Of a stretch of DNA of 15,755 nt, positions 1-7,056 are shown piece by piece. Made by a program: the position numbers and the translations under genes. Origin of the DNA: Lentimicrobium sp. (lineage in GTDB: Bacteria; Bacteroidota; Bacteroidia; Flavobacteriales; Flavobacteriaceae); NCBI GenBank assembly GCA_022758945.1, contig JAEMQE010000089.1, forward strand, positions 1 to 15,755, written 5' to 3'. A model generated the notes under the pieces. The model was given only the letters and a program-made list of their open reading frames with translations, did no database searches and was not told the origin of the DNA. Numbering within the stretch: the first letter of the stretch is position 1; each line of letters begins with the position of its first letter.

Positions 1-856
1 GTATGGTAATATCCATTATTCAAAAAAATATTTTTTACTTTTAGATCCATTCATTCTTGGAATACTAATTCTTTTTCCTTTTCTAACCAGTAGTTCAGTA
101 GTCAAAATTCAACAATATGAACTTTCAGAAAACACAATTCCTAAAAATTTTTATTTGCTTTTTTGGTTAAAATCCATAAACGGATTGGTTATGATTTTAG
201 CTTCATTTTATGCTGTTTTTAAATACAAAAAAGATGTAAAATTAGTTTTTGCAGATAACGCAGTAAACAAATGGGGAATTTATTCATTAATTGCATTTTT
301 GCTATTATGGATTGTTGGAACAGGCAGAATTCTTTTTGGTTTTAGCGAAATGATTTCCAAAATGGTTTTTATGATTTTGATAATTTCTATCTATGTATTA
401 ACCTATTTTACCTTAAAACAAACTCAAGTTTTTAGAGAAACTGACTTACAAGTTTTAGAAGAAATTGAAACCAAAATTAACAAACCCAAACTATCTTTAA
501 TAGAAAAAGAAGAAGCAAAATCTATTTATAGCAATCTTTCAAATATTGTAAAAGAAGAAAAATTATTTTTAGACAAAAATTTTAATTTGCAAAAATTAAC
601 CCAAATTTGCAATTGCAAATCTAGTGTTGTTTCAAATGTATTGAACAATCATAACAACCAAAATTTTTATGGTTTCATAAACGAATTTCGTGTTAATGAA
701 GTTTGCGAAATGTTAAAAAACAATGAAAACGCACACTTAACATTAGATGCAATCGGAGAATTATGTGGCTTTAAAAGCAAATCTACTTTCTATCAAAGTT
801 TTAAAGAAGTGACAGGAAAAACGCCAATGCAATACAAAAAAGAACTCAACAAATAA
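1..856 (+). CDS. Membrane-anchored AraC-family transcriptional regulator (5' end outside window)
   Basis: The frame is open from position 2 to the TAA at 854-856, so the gene starts upstream of the window; the TTG at 155 is only an internal codon. The visible part is about 284 residues. The N-terminal half is hydrophobic with several membrane segments (DPFILGILILFPFL, then stretches around SINGLVMILASFYAVF, YSLIAFLLLWIVG and MVFMILIISIYVLTYF). A short charged linker (ETDLQVLEEIETKIN) follows. The last ~100 residues form an AraC-type double helix-turn-helix: FNLQKLTQICNC, then LTLDAIGELCGFKSKSTFYQSFKEVTGKTP, with the family's typical ending TPMQYKKEL. Such proteins, common in Flavobacteria, link a multi-pass membrane part to a cytoplasmic DNA-binding domain. 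The ligand and target genes cannot be read from the sequence. The nucleotidase-like gene downstream is a possible but unproven target. Confidence 0.85.
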   Translation, partial: YGNIHYSKKYFLLLDPFILGILILFPFLTSSSVVKIQQYELSENTIPKNFYLLFWLKSINGLVMILASFYAVFKYKKDVKLVFADNAVNKWGIYSLIAFLLLWIVGTGRILFGFSEMISKMVFMILIISIYVLTYFTLKQTQVFRETDLQVLEEIETKINKPKLSLIEKEEAKSIYSNLSNIVKEEKLFLDKNFNLQKLTQICNCKSSVVSNVLNNHNNQNFYGFINEFRVNEVCEMLKNNENAHLTLDAIGELCGFKSKSTFYQSFKEVTGKTPMQYKKELNK

Positions 857-864
857 TTATTTTG

Positions 865-907
865 TTCGTTTAAACTTAAAAATACAAAACAAACGAAAAT
901 TTAAGTT
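865..907. other. Overlapping inverted repeats after the AraC gene
   Basis: Two alternative stems overlap here: TTCGTTT (865-871) with AAACGAA (891-897), and AACTTAAA (873-880) with TTTAAGTT (900-907). They cannot form together. No U-run follows, so this is at best a weak terminator or an alternating RNA structure. The meaning is uncertain. Confidence 0.25.
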
Positions 908-935
908 GTGGTTTAATACTAAAAATTGACTTTTG
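906..935 (+). promoter_or_regulatory. Candidate promoter of the metallophosphatase gene
   Basis: TTG at 906-908 and GACTTTTG at 928-935 are 19 bases apart. This fits the flavobacterial sigma-A pattern (TTG, 17-23 bases, TAnnTTTG) with one mismatch in the -7 box. The start codon lies 31 bases downstream. The -7 box is part of a small TTGAC-TTTT-GTCAA inverted repeat (926-939). Confidence 0.4.
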
Positions 936-966
936 TCAAAAATTATTAACTGCCAAAAATTCTTTT

Positions 967-3045
967 ATGAAAACAAAACACCTATTTCTATTTCTTGTAT
1001 TAAGTAGCTTTTTATCAAAAGCTCAAACCACAATTACACTTTTGCATTACAACGATTTACACGCACATTTGGTATCTCATAAAGATATGATTAGAGTTGG
1101 AGATACTTGCGCAACCGACCCAAATGCAACATTTGTTATTAGTGAACGTGGTGGATTAGCACGATTAAAAACAAAAATTGATCAAGAAAAAACCGCCAAT
1201 CCATTAAATATTTTGATGAATATTGGAGACACGTATCACGGTGGTGTTGAAGCGGCATACACTTCTGGAAATGCAATTGTTGACCCGGTTAATGCACTTG
1301 GTATTGATTTAGGAGTTCCCGGTAATTGGGATTATGCGTATGGTCCCGGAGTTTTTAGAAAACGTTATACACCAACAGGTCCATTTCCTACAATTATGAA
1401 TTCAATGTTGCCATCGTATGCGATAAAATCGCCAAGTTTTCCTTATTTGGCTGCTAATTTAACTTATGCAAAATTGGGCCCAATGGATCCTTCTGTAAAT
1501 GGTGCGCAAGTTTTACCACCAACAATGGAAATTACTCGTGGCGGAATTAAAATAGGTTTTATCGGAATTACTTCAGATATCGTTGCTCAAATGTATCAAA
1601 CATTGGCAATGGGTTTTACTTTCACACAAGGCGAAACCAATTACAAAACATTAATCGAAACCAAAGCAACAGCATTAAGAGCCAATGGCTGTAAAATGGT
1701 TTGTGTAATGAGTGAACTCGGAATTCAAAAAGACTATCGTTTGTCGCAAATTATAACAACAGGTTTGGTTGATGTTTTCTTTTCGGCACACACACACGAA
1801 ACAACATACAAACCTTTACAATTCAATAGTACAACGCCTTGGGTAGTAGAATCAGGCGATGATACTTATCTAGGAAAAATGAATGTAACTTTTGATGCAA
1901 CTGGAAATATCATAAAAAAAACTTGGCTTTTAATGTCAATTACAAATGATATTGCACCAAATGTTGCAATGCAAACTTTAGTTGATAACGAAAGAGCACC
2001 ATTTTTAGTAGCAGACCCCAATTTAGTTGACCCAATGGGAACATCATCACAAGCATTACATCGACCAATTACTGCAATTGCAGGAACTACAAACGGTTTG
2101 TTAACTCGTAAAAATGCTTTAGAAAGTTCATTCAACAATTCGTTAACTAACATTATGGCAACACACGCGAACAAACAAGTTGCAATAACACCAGGGTTTC
2201 GTTTTGATAGTCCTGTGGCAAATTCAGGTTTTCTATTTGAAGACAATACAATTGCAGACGGAAACATTACGGTTGAAGATATTTATCGTTTTTATCCAGT
2301 ATTTTATACATTGGCAACAGCCAACACAACTGGAAGTAATCTGAAATTAATATATGAAGAATTATTAAAAGGAGTCTTTTCACAAACTGCTTTCAATCAA
2401 GGTGGCGGTTGGGTTGATGGATTTTCTGGAATTGATGCAACCGTAAATTTGAACAATCCAGACGATAGCAAAGTTATCAATATGTTTTATAGAGGTACTT
2501 CGACCCCTATTGCCGACACAGATAATATTTCAGTTATTGGTTGCGTTCGTCCAAACGATGCATCAGATGTTCTTTGCAGTCATACAGGATTTACAGGCAA
2601 AGCAGATTATATCAATCCAGCCAATTCTCAAGCCTACACAGCCATTCAATTATTAGAAGAATATCTAACAACCAATGTTTTTAATGTGGACAACGTACAT
2701 CATATTACTGATTTAAGCGGACAATCACAATATTATCAAAGTCCATTCGTACAACCAGTTTACAATGCAAATTGTGTAACAACAACAGCATTAAATACTG
2801 ATGGTTGGAACATCCAAAATATGGTGATTTATCCAAACCCTACCAAAAATGAATTATTCATTTCTTCAGGAGTTCAAATTAAATCTATAAATGTCGTCAA
2901 TTCTTTGGGACAAACTGTATTTAGTAAAAATATAAACAGCCAATCAACAGCAATAAATGTGGAAAATTTAGCCAAAGGAATATATATAATTTCAATTACT
3001 TCAGACAATAATAAAATTGAAAATCATAAATTTATAAAGGAATAA
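967..3045 (+). CDS. T9SS-secreted metallophosphatase, 5'-nucleotidase/SoxB-like, with altered active site
   Basis: The 692-residue protein starts with a Sec signal peptide (residues 1-19, SKA|Q). A calcineurin-like phosphoesterase domain follows: NDLHAH (29-34), GGLARL (62-67), IGDT (86-89), GNWDYAYG (119-126) and AHTHE (274-278). Next comes a 5'-nucleotidase C-terminal-like domain (about 360-600, including ITPGFRFD), and a type A T9SS sorting domain from about residue 617 (YPNPTKNELFI to the end). It should be exported by Sec and passed through T9SS to the surface or medium, acting on phosphate esters or a related substrate. Two canonical residues differ: the His of GNH(E/D) is Trp121, and the His of the usual LSHxG motif is Glu250 (MSELGIQKD). 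The Trp and the PGFR motif resemble SoxB thiosulfohydrolases more than UshA. No sox genes lie nearby, so the substrate is open. The gene stands alone, ending in a strong terminator. Confidence 0.85.
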   Translation: MKTKHLFLFLVLSSFLSKAQTTITLLHYNDLHAHLVSHKDMIRVGDTCATDPNATFVISERGGLARLKTKIDQEKTANPLNILMNIGDTYHGGVEAAYTSGNAIVDPVNALGIDLGVPGNWDYAYGPGVFRKRYTPTGPFPTIMNSMLPSYAIKSPSFPYLAANLTYAKLGPMDPSVNGAQVLPPTMEITRGGIKIGFIGITSDIVAQMYQTLAMGFTFTQGETNYKTLIETKATALRANGCKMVCVMSELGIQKDYRLSQIITTGLVDVFFSAHTHETTYKPLQFNSTTPWVVESGDDTYLGKMNVTFDATGNIIKKTWLLMSITNDIAPNVAMQTLVDNERAPFLVADPNLVDPMGTSSQALHRPITAIAGTTNGLLTRKNALESSFNNSLTNIMATHANKQVAITPGFRFDSPVANSGFLFEDNTIADGNITVEDIYRFYPVFYTLATANTTGSNLKLIYEELLKGVFSQTAFNQGGGWVDGFSGIDATVNLNNPDDSKVINMFYRGTSTPIADTDNISVIGCVRPNDASDVLCSHTGFTGKADYINPANSQAYTAIQLLEEYLTTNVFNVDNVHHITDLSGQSQYYQSPFVQPVYNANCVTTTALNTDGWNIQNMVIYPNPTKNELFISSGVQIKSINVVNSLGQTVFSKNINSQSTAINVENLAKGIYIISITSDNNKIENHKFIKE

Positions 3046-3063
3046 AACAACATCTAAAAAAAG

Positions 3064-3101
3064 AAAAAAGACTCAATTGCTTACGCATTTGAGTCTTTTT
3101 T
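3064..3101 (+). terminator. Rho-independent terminator after the metallophosphatase gene
   Basis: The stem is GACTCAA (3070-3076) with TTGAGTC (3089-3095). After a T-T mismatch it continues as TGC/GCA around the loop TTAC. It is flanked by A6 (3064-3069) and T6 (3096-3101), which also pair, so it could work from either strand. Confidence 0.9.
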
Positions 3102-3166
3102 ATGTTTACTAATTTTATAAAATTGAAAGAAATTAAGACTGAAAATTAGAATAAAAAAATAAACAT

Positions 3167-3296
3167 CCGCTACACACGTTTTGCAATATTGCGGGTTTTA
3201 GGCTTAATGTAAAGTTGGTTTTGTGCCTTAAAGTTCAGTCTTTATCCGAAAATTAAGGTGTACTTTATCCCAAACCCGCTGTAGCTCGAGAACGTT
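3167..3296. repeat. Intergenic element with inverted ends
   Basis: GCGGGTTT (3191-3198) is complementary to AAACCCGC (3272-3279), GCTACA (3169-3174) to TGTAGC (3280-3285), and ACGTT (3176-3180) to AACGT (3291-3295). The last two pairs are in crossed order, so they are not one simple hairpin. The block is GC-richer than its surroundings and codes for nothing evident. It looks like a dispersed intergenic repeat or a recombination-site relic, but copy number cannot be seen in one window. Confidence 0.45.
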
Positions 3297-3319
3297 AAAA
3301 ATTCCAAAAAAAAGTATTT

Positions 3320-3360
3320 ATGGCTACTCGCCATTTTTTTGATTAATACTCAATCAAAAA
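3320..3360 (+). terminator. Weak terminator-like hairpin pair
   Basis: ATGGC (3320-3324) pairs with GCCAT (3330-3334) around a five-base loop and is followed at once by T6. A second stem, TTTTTGATT (3336-3344) with AATCAAAAA (3352-3360), follows. It could end transcription of an unrecognised RNA from the preceding element, or simply insulate the helicase gene. Confidence 0.35.
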
Positions 3361-3444
3361 TCAAGTTATTCCCTTTTAATTTTTTTAATTATTCTCAAGA
3401 ATCTTGAATACAACAATGATAAATTCCATTAGTTAGAAAAAACG

Positions 3445-3452
3445 TACCTTTG
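3445..3452 (+). promoter_or_regulatory. -7 promoter box of the helicase gene
   Basis: TACCTTTG matches the flavobacterial TAnnTTTG consensus perfectly and lies 17 bases before the ATG at 3470. That predicts a leader of only about 10 bases. No good -33 TTG is found at the usual distance. Confidence 0.6.
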
Positions 3453-3469
3453 CACAAAATTTACGTTTT

Positions 3470-4819
3470 ATGACCACTTTCGAACAATTCAACCTTCCCA
3501 AATCAGTACAAAAAGCAATCGATGATTTAGGATTTACCACACCAACTCCCATTCAGGAAAAAACTTTTTCCGTGATAATGTCAGGACGTGATATGATGGG
3601 AATTGCACAAACGGGAACCGGTAAAACGTTTGCTTATTTGTTACCATTACTAAAATTATACAAGTTTTCTCCAACTCATACTCCAAAAATTGTAGTTATT
3701 GTTCCAACACGTGAATTAGTAGTTCAAGTTGTAGAAGAGGTCATAAAACTGACCAAATATATGTCTGTTCGCACTATTGGCGTTTTTGGCGGTGTAAATA
3801 TCAATACACAAAAAACGATCATTTATCAGGGTTGCGATATTCTAGTAGGAACTCCAGGAAGAGTTATGGATTTAACATTGGACAATATTATCCGTTTTGA
3901 AGATATGCAAAAATTGGTCATCGACGAGTTTGACGAAATGCTGAATTTAGGTTTCCGTACTCAATTGACCGCTATTTTAGCTATGATGCCAAAAAAACGT
4001 CAAAACATCTTATTTTCTGCTACGATGACAGACGAAGTAGATGCCATTTTGAATGATTATTTCGATTATCCTGAAGAAGTTACCCTTTCAGCATCGGGAA
4101 CTCCATTGGAAAACATCACACAAATTACTTATAGCGTTCCGAACTTTAACACCAAAATTAATTTGCTAAAACACTTGTTGCAGACTAATTCAGCTATGAG
4201 TCGTGTTTTAGTTTTCGTGAACAACAAGAAAATATCAGATATGGTTCACACTCGAATTGAAGAAGATTTTGAGGGTCAATTTGGGGTTATTCACTCCAAT
4301 AAATCCCAAAATTATCGATTGAGCACGATGGCGGAATTTCAAGAAGGAAATCTCCGTGGATTAATCACTACCGATATTATGGCGAGAGGTTTGGATATTT
4401 CGAATATTACGCACGTCATCAACTTTGAAATGCCTGAACTTCCTGAATTGTATATGCACCGTATTGGTCGTACCGGTCGTGCCGATGCAACAGGAACAGC
4501 TATTAGTTTGATTACGCCTCGTGAAGAAGAATCTAAATTTGCCATTGAACTATTAATGGATATGGAATTATCAGTTGAACCATTCCCAGAAACTGTTGAA
4601 ATATCCTTAAAACTAATCGAACCTGAAAAAGACCGTCAGCCGATGAAGTTTATGATGAAAAAGGTAAAATTAGATGGTGACGGAGCTTTTCACGAGAAAA
4701 GCAAAAAGAATAAAAAAGTTAATCTCGGTGGTCCTGGTGTAACCAAAAAGAAAACACACGGTTCTGTCAACAGAAATATGTTGAAAAACCAAGCCAAGAA
4801 ACGCAAGGATGAGAAATAG
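3470..4819 (+). CDS. DEAD-box ATP-dependent RNA helicase (DEFD variant)
   Basis: The 449-residue protein has a full set of superfamily 2 DEAD-box motifs: Q motif (F4, TPTPIQ to Q29), motif I AQTGTGKT (46-53), PTREL, TPGR, motif II DEFD (152-155), SAT, the motif IV region VLVFVNN, motif V TTDIMARGLDI and motif VI HRIGRTGR (330-337). It should unwind or remodel structured RNA in the cytoplasm, for instance in ribosome assembly, mRNA decay or cold adaptation; which one cannot be told. The tail from about residue 380 is lysine-rich (KKSKKNKKVN, TKKKTHGSVNR), as expected for non-specific RNA binding. In motif II, Phe replaces the Ala of DEAD while both acidic residues needed for Mg-ATP are kept. 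The gene is monocistronic and convergent with the lactonase gene. RhlE-like is the nearest general description. Confidence 0.93.
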   Translation: MTTFEQFNLPKSVQKAIDDLGFTTPTPIQEKTFSVIMSGRDMMGIAQTGTGKTFAYLLPLLKLYKFSPTHTPKIVVIVPTRELVVQVVEEVIKLTKYMSVRTIGVFGGVNINTQKTIIYQGCDILVGTPGRVMDLTLDNIIRFEDMQKLVIDEFDEMLNLGFRTQLTAILAMMPKKRQNILFSATMTDEVDAILNDYFDYPEEVTLSASGTPLENITQITYSVPNFNTKINLLKHLLQTNSAMSRVLVFVNNKKISDMVHTRIEEDFEGQFGVIHSNKSQNYRLSTMAEFQEGNLRGLITTDIMARGLDISNITHVINFEMPELPELYMHRIGRTGRADATGTAISLITPREEESKFAIELLMDMELSVEPFPETVEISLKLIEPEKDRQPMKFMMKKVKLDGDGAFHEKSKKNKKVNLGGPGVTKKKTHGSVNRNMLKNQAKKRKDEK

Positions 4820-4874
4820 TGTTCAGTGTTCAGTCGCAGTTTTCAGTCTCAGTGATACTGAAAACTGCGACTGA
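4818..4874. repeat. TTCAGT-rich hairpin repeat between convergent genes, copy 1
   Basis: The repeat starts in the helicase stop codon with AGTGTTCAGTGTTCAGT (4818-4834). It forms an 18-bp perfect stem, 4830-4847 with 4857-4874, around a nine-base loop. There is no U-run on either strand. It fills nearly the whole 64-base gap to the lactonase gene, so it probably separates the two transcripts. A related copy lies at 11474-11526. Confidence 0.75.
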
Positions 4875-4883
4875 TTACTAGAT

Positions 4884-5996
4884 TTAAATCTTTGTAAAAA
4901 TCAAGCAAACTGGCGAACACAATTCTATCTTTTTCCCAGTTGCGGTAAGACTTCCCGTTTTTTTGTCCCTTTTGAAAATCACGATGTCATTGGTATATTG
5001 ATGTCCCACCAAAAGAAAATTTCCCGTTGGATCAATGTTGAAATTGCGAGGTCCTTTTCCTAAAGTACTCGTTCTTTGCACAAATTCTAACTTTCCATTT
5101 TTCAAAATTTTGAAAGCCGAAATATCGTTGGCAGTTCCTCGATTGGTAGCGTACAAAAACTTTCCGTCAGGCGAAATATGAATGTCGGCCGCTCCAATAT
5201 CTCCCTTGAAATCGGCGGCAACTATTGTCGTTTCGCTTACTTTTTTCAACATTCCGTTGGCATAATTAAAAGAGGTTATCGTTCCATCTATTTCTTGCAA
5301 TAAGTAAACAAATTTTCCGTCTTTACTAAATATCAAATGTCTCGGCCCACTTCCTGGTTTCACATCGATACTACTTTTTAGTTGCAAAACTTCTGTTACT
5401 GAATTTGGATTGTTTTGATACACATACACTTTATCGGTTCCTAAATCATTAGCCAAAACATACTTTTTGTCTGGCGAAAAATAAACCATATGAGCGTGTG
5501 GTGCGTCTTGTCGATTGGCATTGATGCTTTTTCCGGTGTGTTGTACCACTTGCTTCACTTCACCAATACTTCCATCACTGTTTCTACCCAAAACCGAAAT
5601 AGTGCCACTGGAATAATTGGCTACAATTACGTTTTTATCATCATTAATAATGTAACAAGGATCAGCACCTTTCGCATTTTGCGAATTGATAAAGTCTAAT
5701 TTTCCAGTTTTGGAATTAAATCCAAAAGCACTAATAGTGCTTTTTTGTCCATTTTCATTAACTGAATAGACAAATTTATTGTCGCTAGAAACCGTTAAAT
5801 AACTAGGATTAATAATGCTTTCGGTATTATTTTTAAGTTTAAAATCTCCTGTATTCGAATCGAATTCATAAACATAAATTCCTTTGCTGTCACAAGGTTT
5901 GGTGTAGGTTCCAACAACCAAATTGAATTTATTTTCCTGCGCTTGAATTGTTGCCAAAGCAAAAACGGAAAGAAAAATGGTAACTGTTTTTTTCAT
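4884..5996 (-). CDS. Exported lactonase-family beta-propeller protein (6-phosphogluconolactonase/YbhE-like)
   Basis: The 370-residue protein starts with a Sec signal peptide (MKKTVTIFLSVFALATIQAQ). Repeated propeller blades of the cytochrome-like seven-bladed lactonase family follow: VVGTYTKPCDSKGIYVYEFDSNTG at the start, then YLTVSSDNKFVYSVNE, DAPHAHMVYFSPDKKYVLANDLGTDKVYVY, SGPRHLIFSKDGKFVYLLQE, ADIHISPDGKFLYATNR and GPRNFNIDPTGNFLLVGHQ. E. coli Pgl is a cytosolic relative that hydrolyses 6-phosphogluconolactone. The signal peptide puts this one outside the cytoplasm, so a pentose-phosphate role is unlikely; another sugar lactone or a binding role is possible. The start is supported by the signal peptide. 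No TAnnTTTG box is seen upstream. It is 60 bases downstream of the Bro-N gene on the same strand, so read-through from that gene is possible. Confidence 0.85.
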   Translation of the reverse strand: MKKTVTIFLSVFALATIQAQENKFNLVVGTYTKPCDSKGIYVYEFDSNTGDFKLKNNTESIINPSYLTVSSDNKFVYSVNENGQKSTISAFGFNSKTGKLDFINSQNAKGADPCYIINDDKNVIVANYSSGTISVLGRNSDGSIGEVKQVVQHTGKSINANRQDAPHAHMVYFSPDKKYVLANDLGTDKVYVYQNNPNSVTEVLQLKSSIDVKPGSGPRHLIFSKDGKFVYLLQEIDGTITSFNYANGMLKKVSETTIVAADFKGDIGAADIHISPDGKFLYATNRGTANDISAFKILKNGKLEFVQRTSTLGKGPRNFNIDPTGNFLLVGHQYTNDIVIFKRDKKTGSLTATGKKIELCSPVCLIFTKI

Positions 5997-6056
5997 AATT
6001 TGTGGTTTAGTATACTATATTTATTGAAATTGAGATTGTTATTGATATTGATATTG

Positions 6057-6875
6057 CTACCGTTTTTTAGTTGATAAAAGTGTTTTGGCAGAAATATTCG
6101 TAACTACCTTTTTGCCTGTTTTGGCTTCCAATTCTTTCAAGGCAACTTTGGCAACATTTCCGCCTTGTTGTGCTACTTTTTGACTTTCATTAAAATCTTT
6201 TGGATTTACTGCTTGCGAAATATCCTTGGTTGAAGCTTCTGCCAACATATTCAAAATCAATTCGGTATTGCTCATATTATCCCGAAGATTTTCTTTTTTC
6301 AAACCTTTCAAAATCTTATATTCTTTGGTTGTTTTTTCAGACCAAGTTTTGGTAATAATATCGGTTAATATGGCAAATTGCGTCCCTTCTTTCAATCCTC
6401 TACTTTTCCATTCGTCAGTAAGTTCTTTGCGAATTTCAATACTTTTTAAACGCTGATTAATCCAATTTTCAGAATAGCCTAATTGCAAATAATGTTGCAA
6501 AGCTCTGTCGATTCCTATTTCTGGATCCTGCATTTCATCCAGTCTTTCACTACCTACTTTCGCCAACCAAAGTTTGAAAGGTTCCGCTTTTGGCGATGGA
6601 ATGGATTGAATTAAACGGAATAAATGAGTTGTGTTCAAACAATCTGTAGCATATTTTTTTCCATCGGCAGCTATAAATTTCAGTTGTACGATATTATCGT
6701 ACAACTGACTTCCTTCCTTGGTCAATTTCTTTTTTAAATCAGTCCAATATCTTTTAGGAATAGAACTACCAGTCAAAACCTCAATTACATCAATAACCGA
6801 AAAATACCATTGTTCTTCTTTTTCGTCCCAATGGGAACGCATTTTTTTATCTTCAAATAATTTTATATCGCTCAT
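6057..6875 (-). CDS. Bro-N domain protein, DinD/phage-antirepressor-like
   Basis: The 272-residue protein has an N-terminal Bro-N domain (about 8-110: WDEKEEQWYFSVIDVIEVLTGS, RYWTDLKKKL, ADGKKYATDCLNTTHLFRLIQSIPSPKAEPFKLWLAKVGSERLDE). Its C-terminal half resembles E. coli DinD: GLKEGTQFAILTDIITKTWSEKTTKEYKILKGLKK, then DNMSNTELILNMLAEAST. Bro-N domains bind DNA and occur in phage and baculovirus proteins. DinD is a damage-induced protein that inhibits RecA filaments. A regulatory or DNA-damage role is therefore inferred, not shown. No other phage genes lie nearby, so this is not a prophage. The promoter is overlapped by a large palindrome (6913-6937), which suggests tight repression. The start ATG (complement of 6873-6875) begins MSDIKLFEDKKMRSHWD. 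Confidence 0.8.
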   Translation of the reverse strand: MSDIKLFEDKKMRSHWDEKEEQWYFSVIDVIEVLTGSSIPKRYWTDLKKKLTKEGSQLYDNIVQLKFIAADGKKYATDCLNTTHLFRLIQSIPSPKAEPFKLWLAKVGSERLDEMQDPEIGIDRALQHYLQLGYSENWINQRLKSIEIRKELTDEWKSRGLKEGTQFAILTDIITKTWSEKTTKEYKILKGLKKENLRDNMSNTELILNMLAEASTKDISQAVNPKDFNESQKVAQQGGNVAKVALKELEAKTGKKVVTNISAKTLLSTKKR

Positions 6876-6901
6876 ATTATTTTATTTTAAAAACAAGTTT
6901 A

Positions 6902-6935
6902 CAAATATTTTCAGTTGGTAACAATTTGTAACCAA
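6902..6935 (-). promoter_or_regulatory. Candidate promoter of the Bro-N gene
   Basis: On the minus strand, TTG (6935-6933) is followed after 23 bases by AATATTTG (6909-6902), one mismatch from TAnnTTTG. The box ends 26 bases before the start codon. The -33 element and spacer lie inside the palindrome 6913-6937. Confidence 0.45.
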
Positions 6936-6937
6936 CT
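6913..6937. promoter_or_regulatory. 25-bp palindromic operator candidate upstream of the Bro-N gene
   Basis: AGTTGGT (6913-6919) mirrors ACCAACT (6931-6937), and inner ACAA (6921-6924) mirrors TTGT (6926-6929). Only one opposed pair (6920/6930) and the centre do not match. It is a dyad of the size bound by a dimeric repressor. It covers the likely -33 region of the Bro-N gene, 38-62 bases before its start, and lies about 120 bases from the divergent BatA gene. Confidence 0.65.
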
Positions 6938-7044
6938 CGTTTTCTCTTTTCATCAAAAACAAAATTCATAATTCCATCCCTCAAATATAAGCTAATTTCC
7001 AACAAAATCTGAAATCCAATTTCTGAAATATAAAATCAAAATAC

Positions 7045-7052
7045 TATCTTTG
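7045..7052 (+). promoter_or_regulatory. -7 promoter box directly before the BatA gene
   Basis: TATCTTTG fits TAnnTTTG exactly. Only four bases separate it from the ATG at 7057, so transcription would begin at or next to the start codon and the mRNA would be leaderless or nearly so. No clear TTG lies at the -33 distance. Confidence 0.5.
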
Positions 7053-7056
7053 AAAA

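Larger units (their letters stand above)
3102..3469. other. Non-coding spacer between metallophosphatase and helicase
   Basis: No credible ORF was found on either strand in this 368-base stretch. It contains an inverted-repeat element (3167-3296), two small hairpins (3320-3334 and 3336-3360) and the helicase promoter box at 3445-3452. Confidence 0.7.

Noticed and set aside
155..157. TTG as start of the AraC-type regulator
   Set aside because: The frame stays open, with membrane-helix-like sequence, to the first bases of the window; the gene is simply cut by the edge.
1866..2267. 133-codon minus-strand frame inside the metallophosphatase gene
   Set aside because: It lies wholly within a clearly recognisable plus-strand gene and its product looks like no protein family; it is a shadow frame.
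6001..6056. TATTGATATTGATATTGC repeat between the lactonase and Bro-N genes
   Set aside because: It is a very short low-complexity stretch of about three imperfect units; not enough to call a repeat array.
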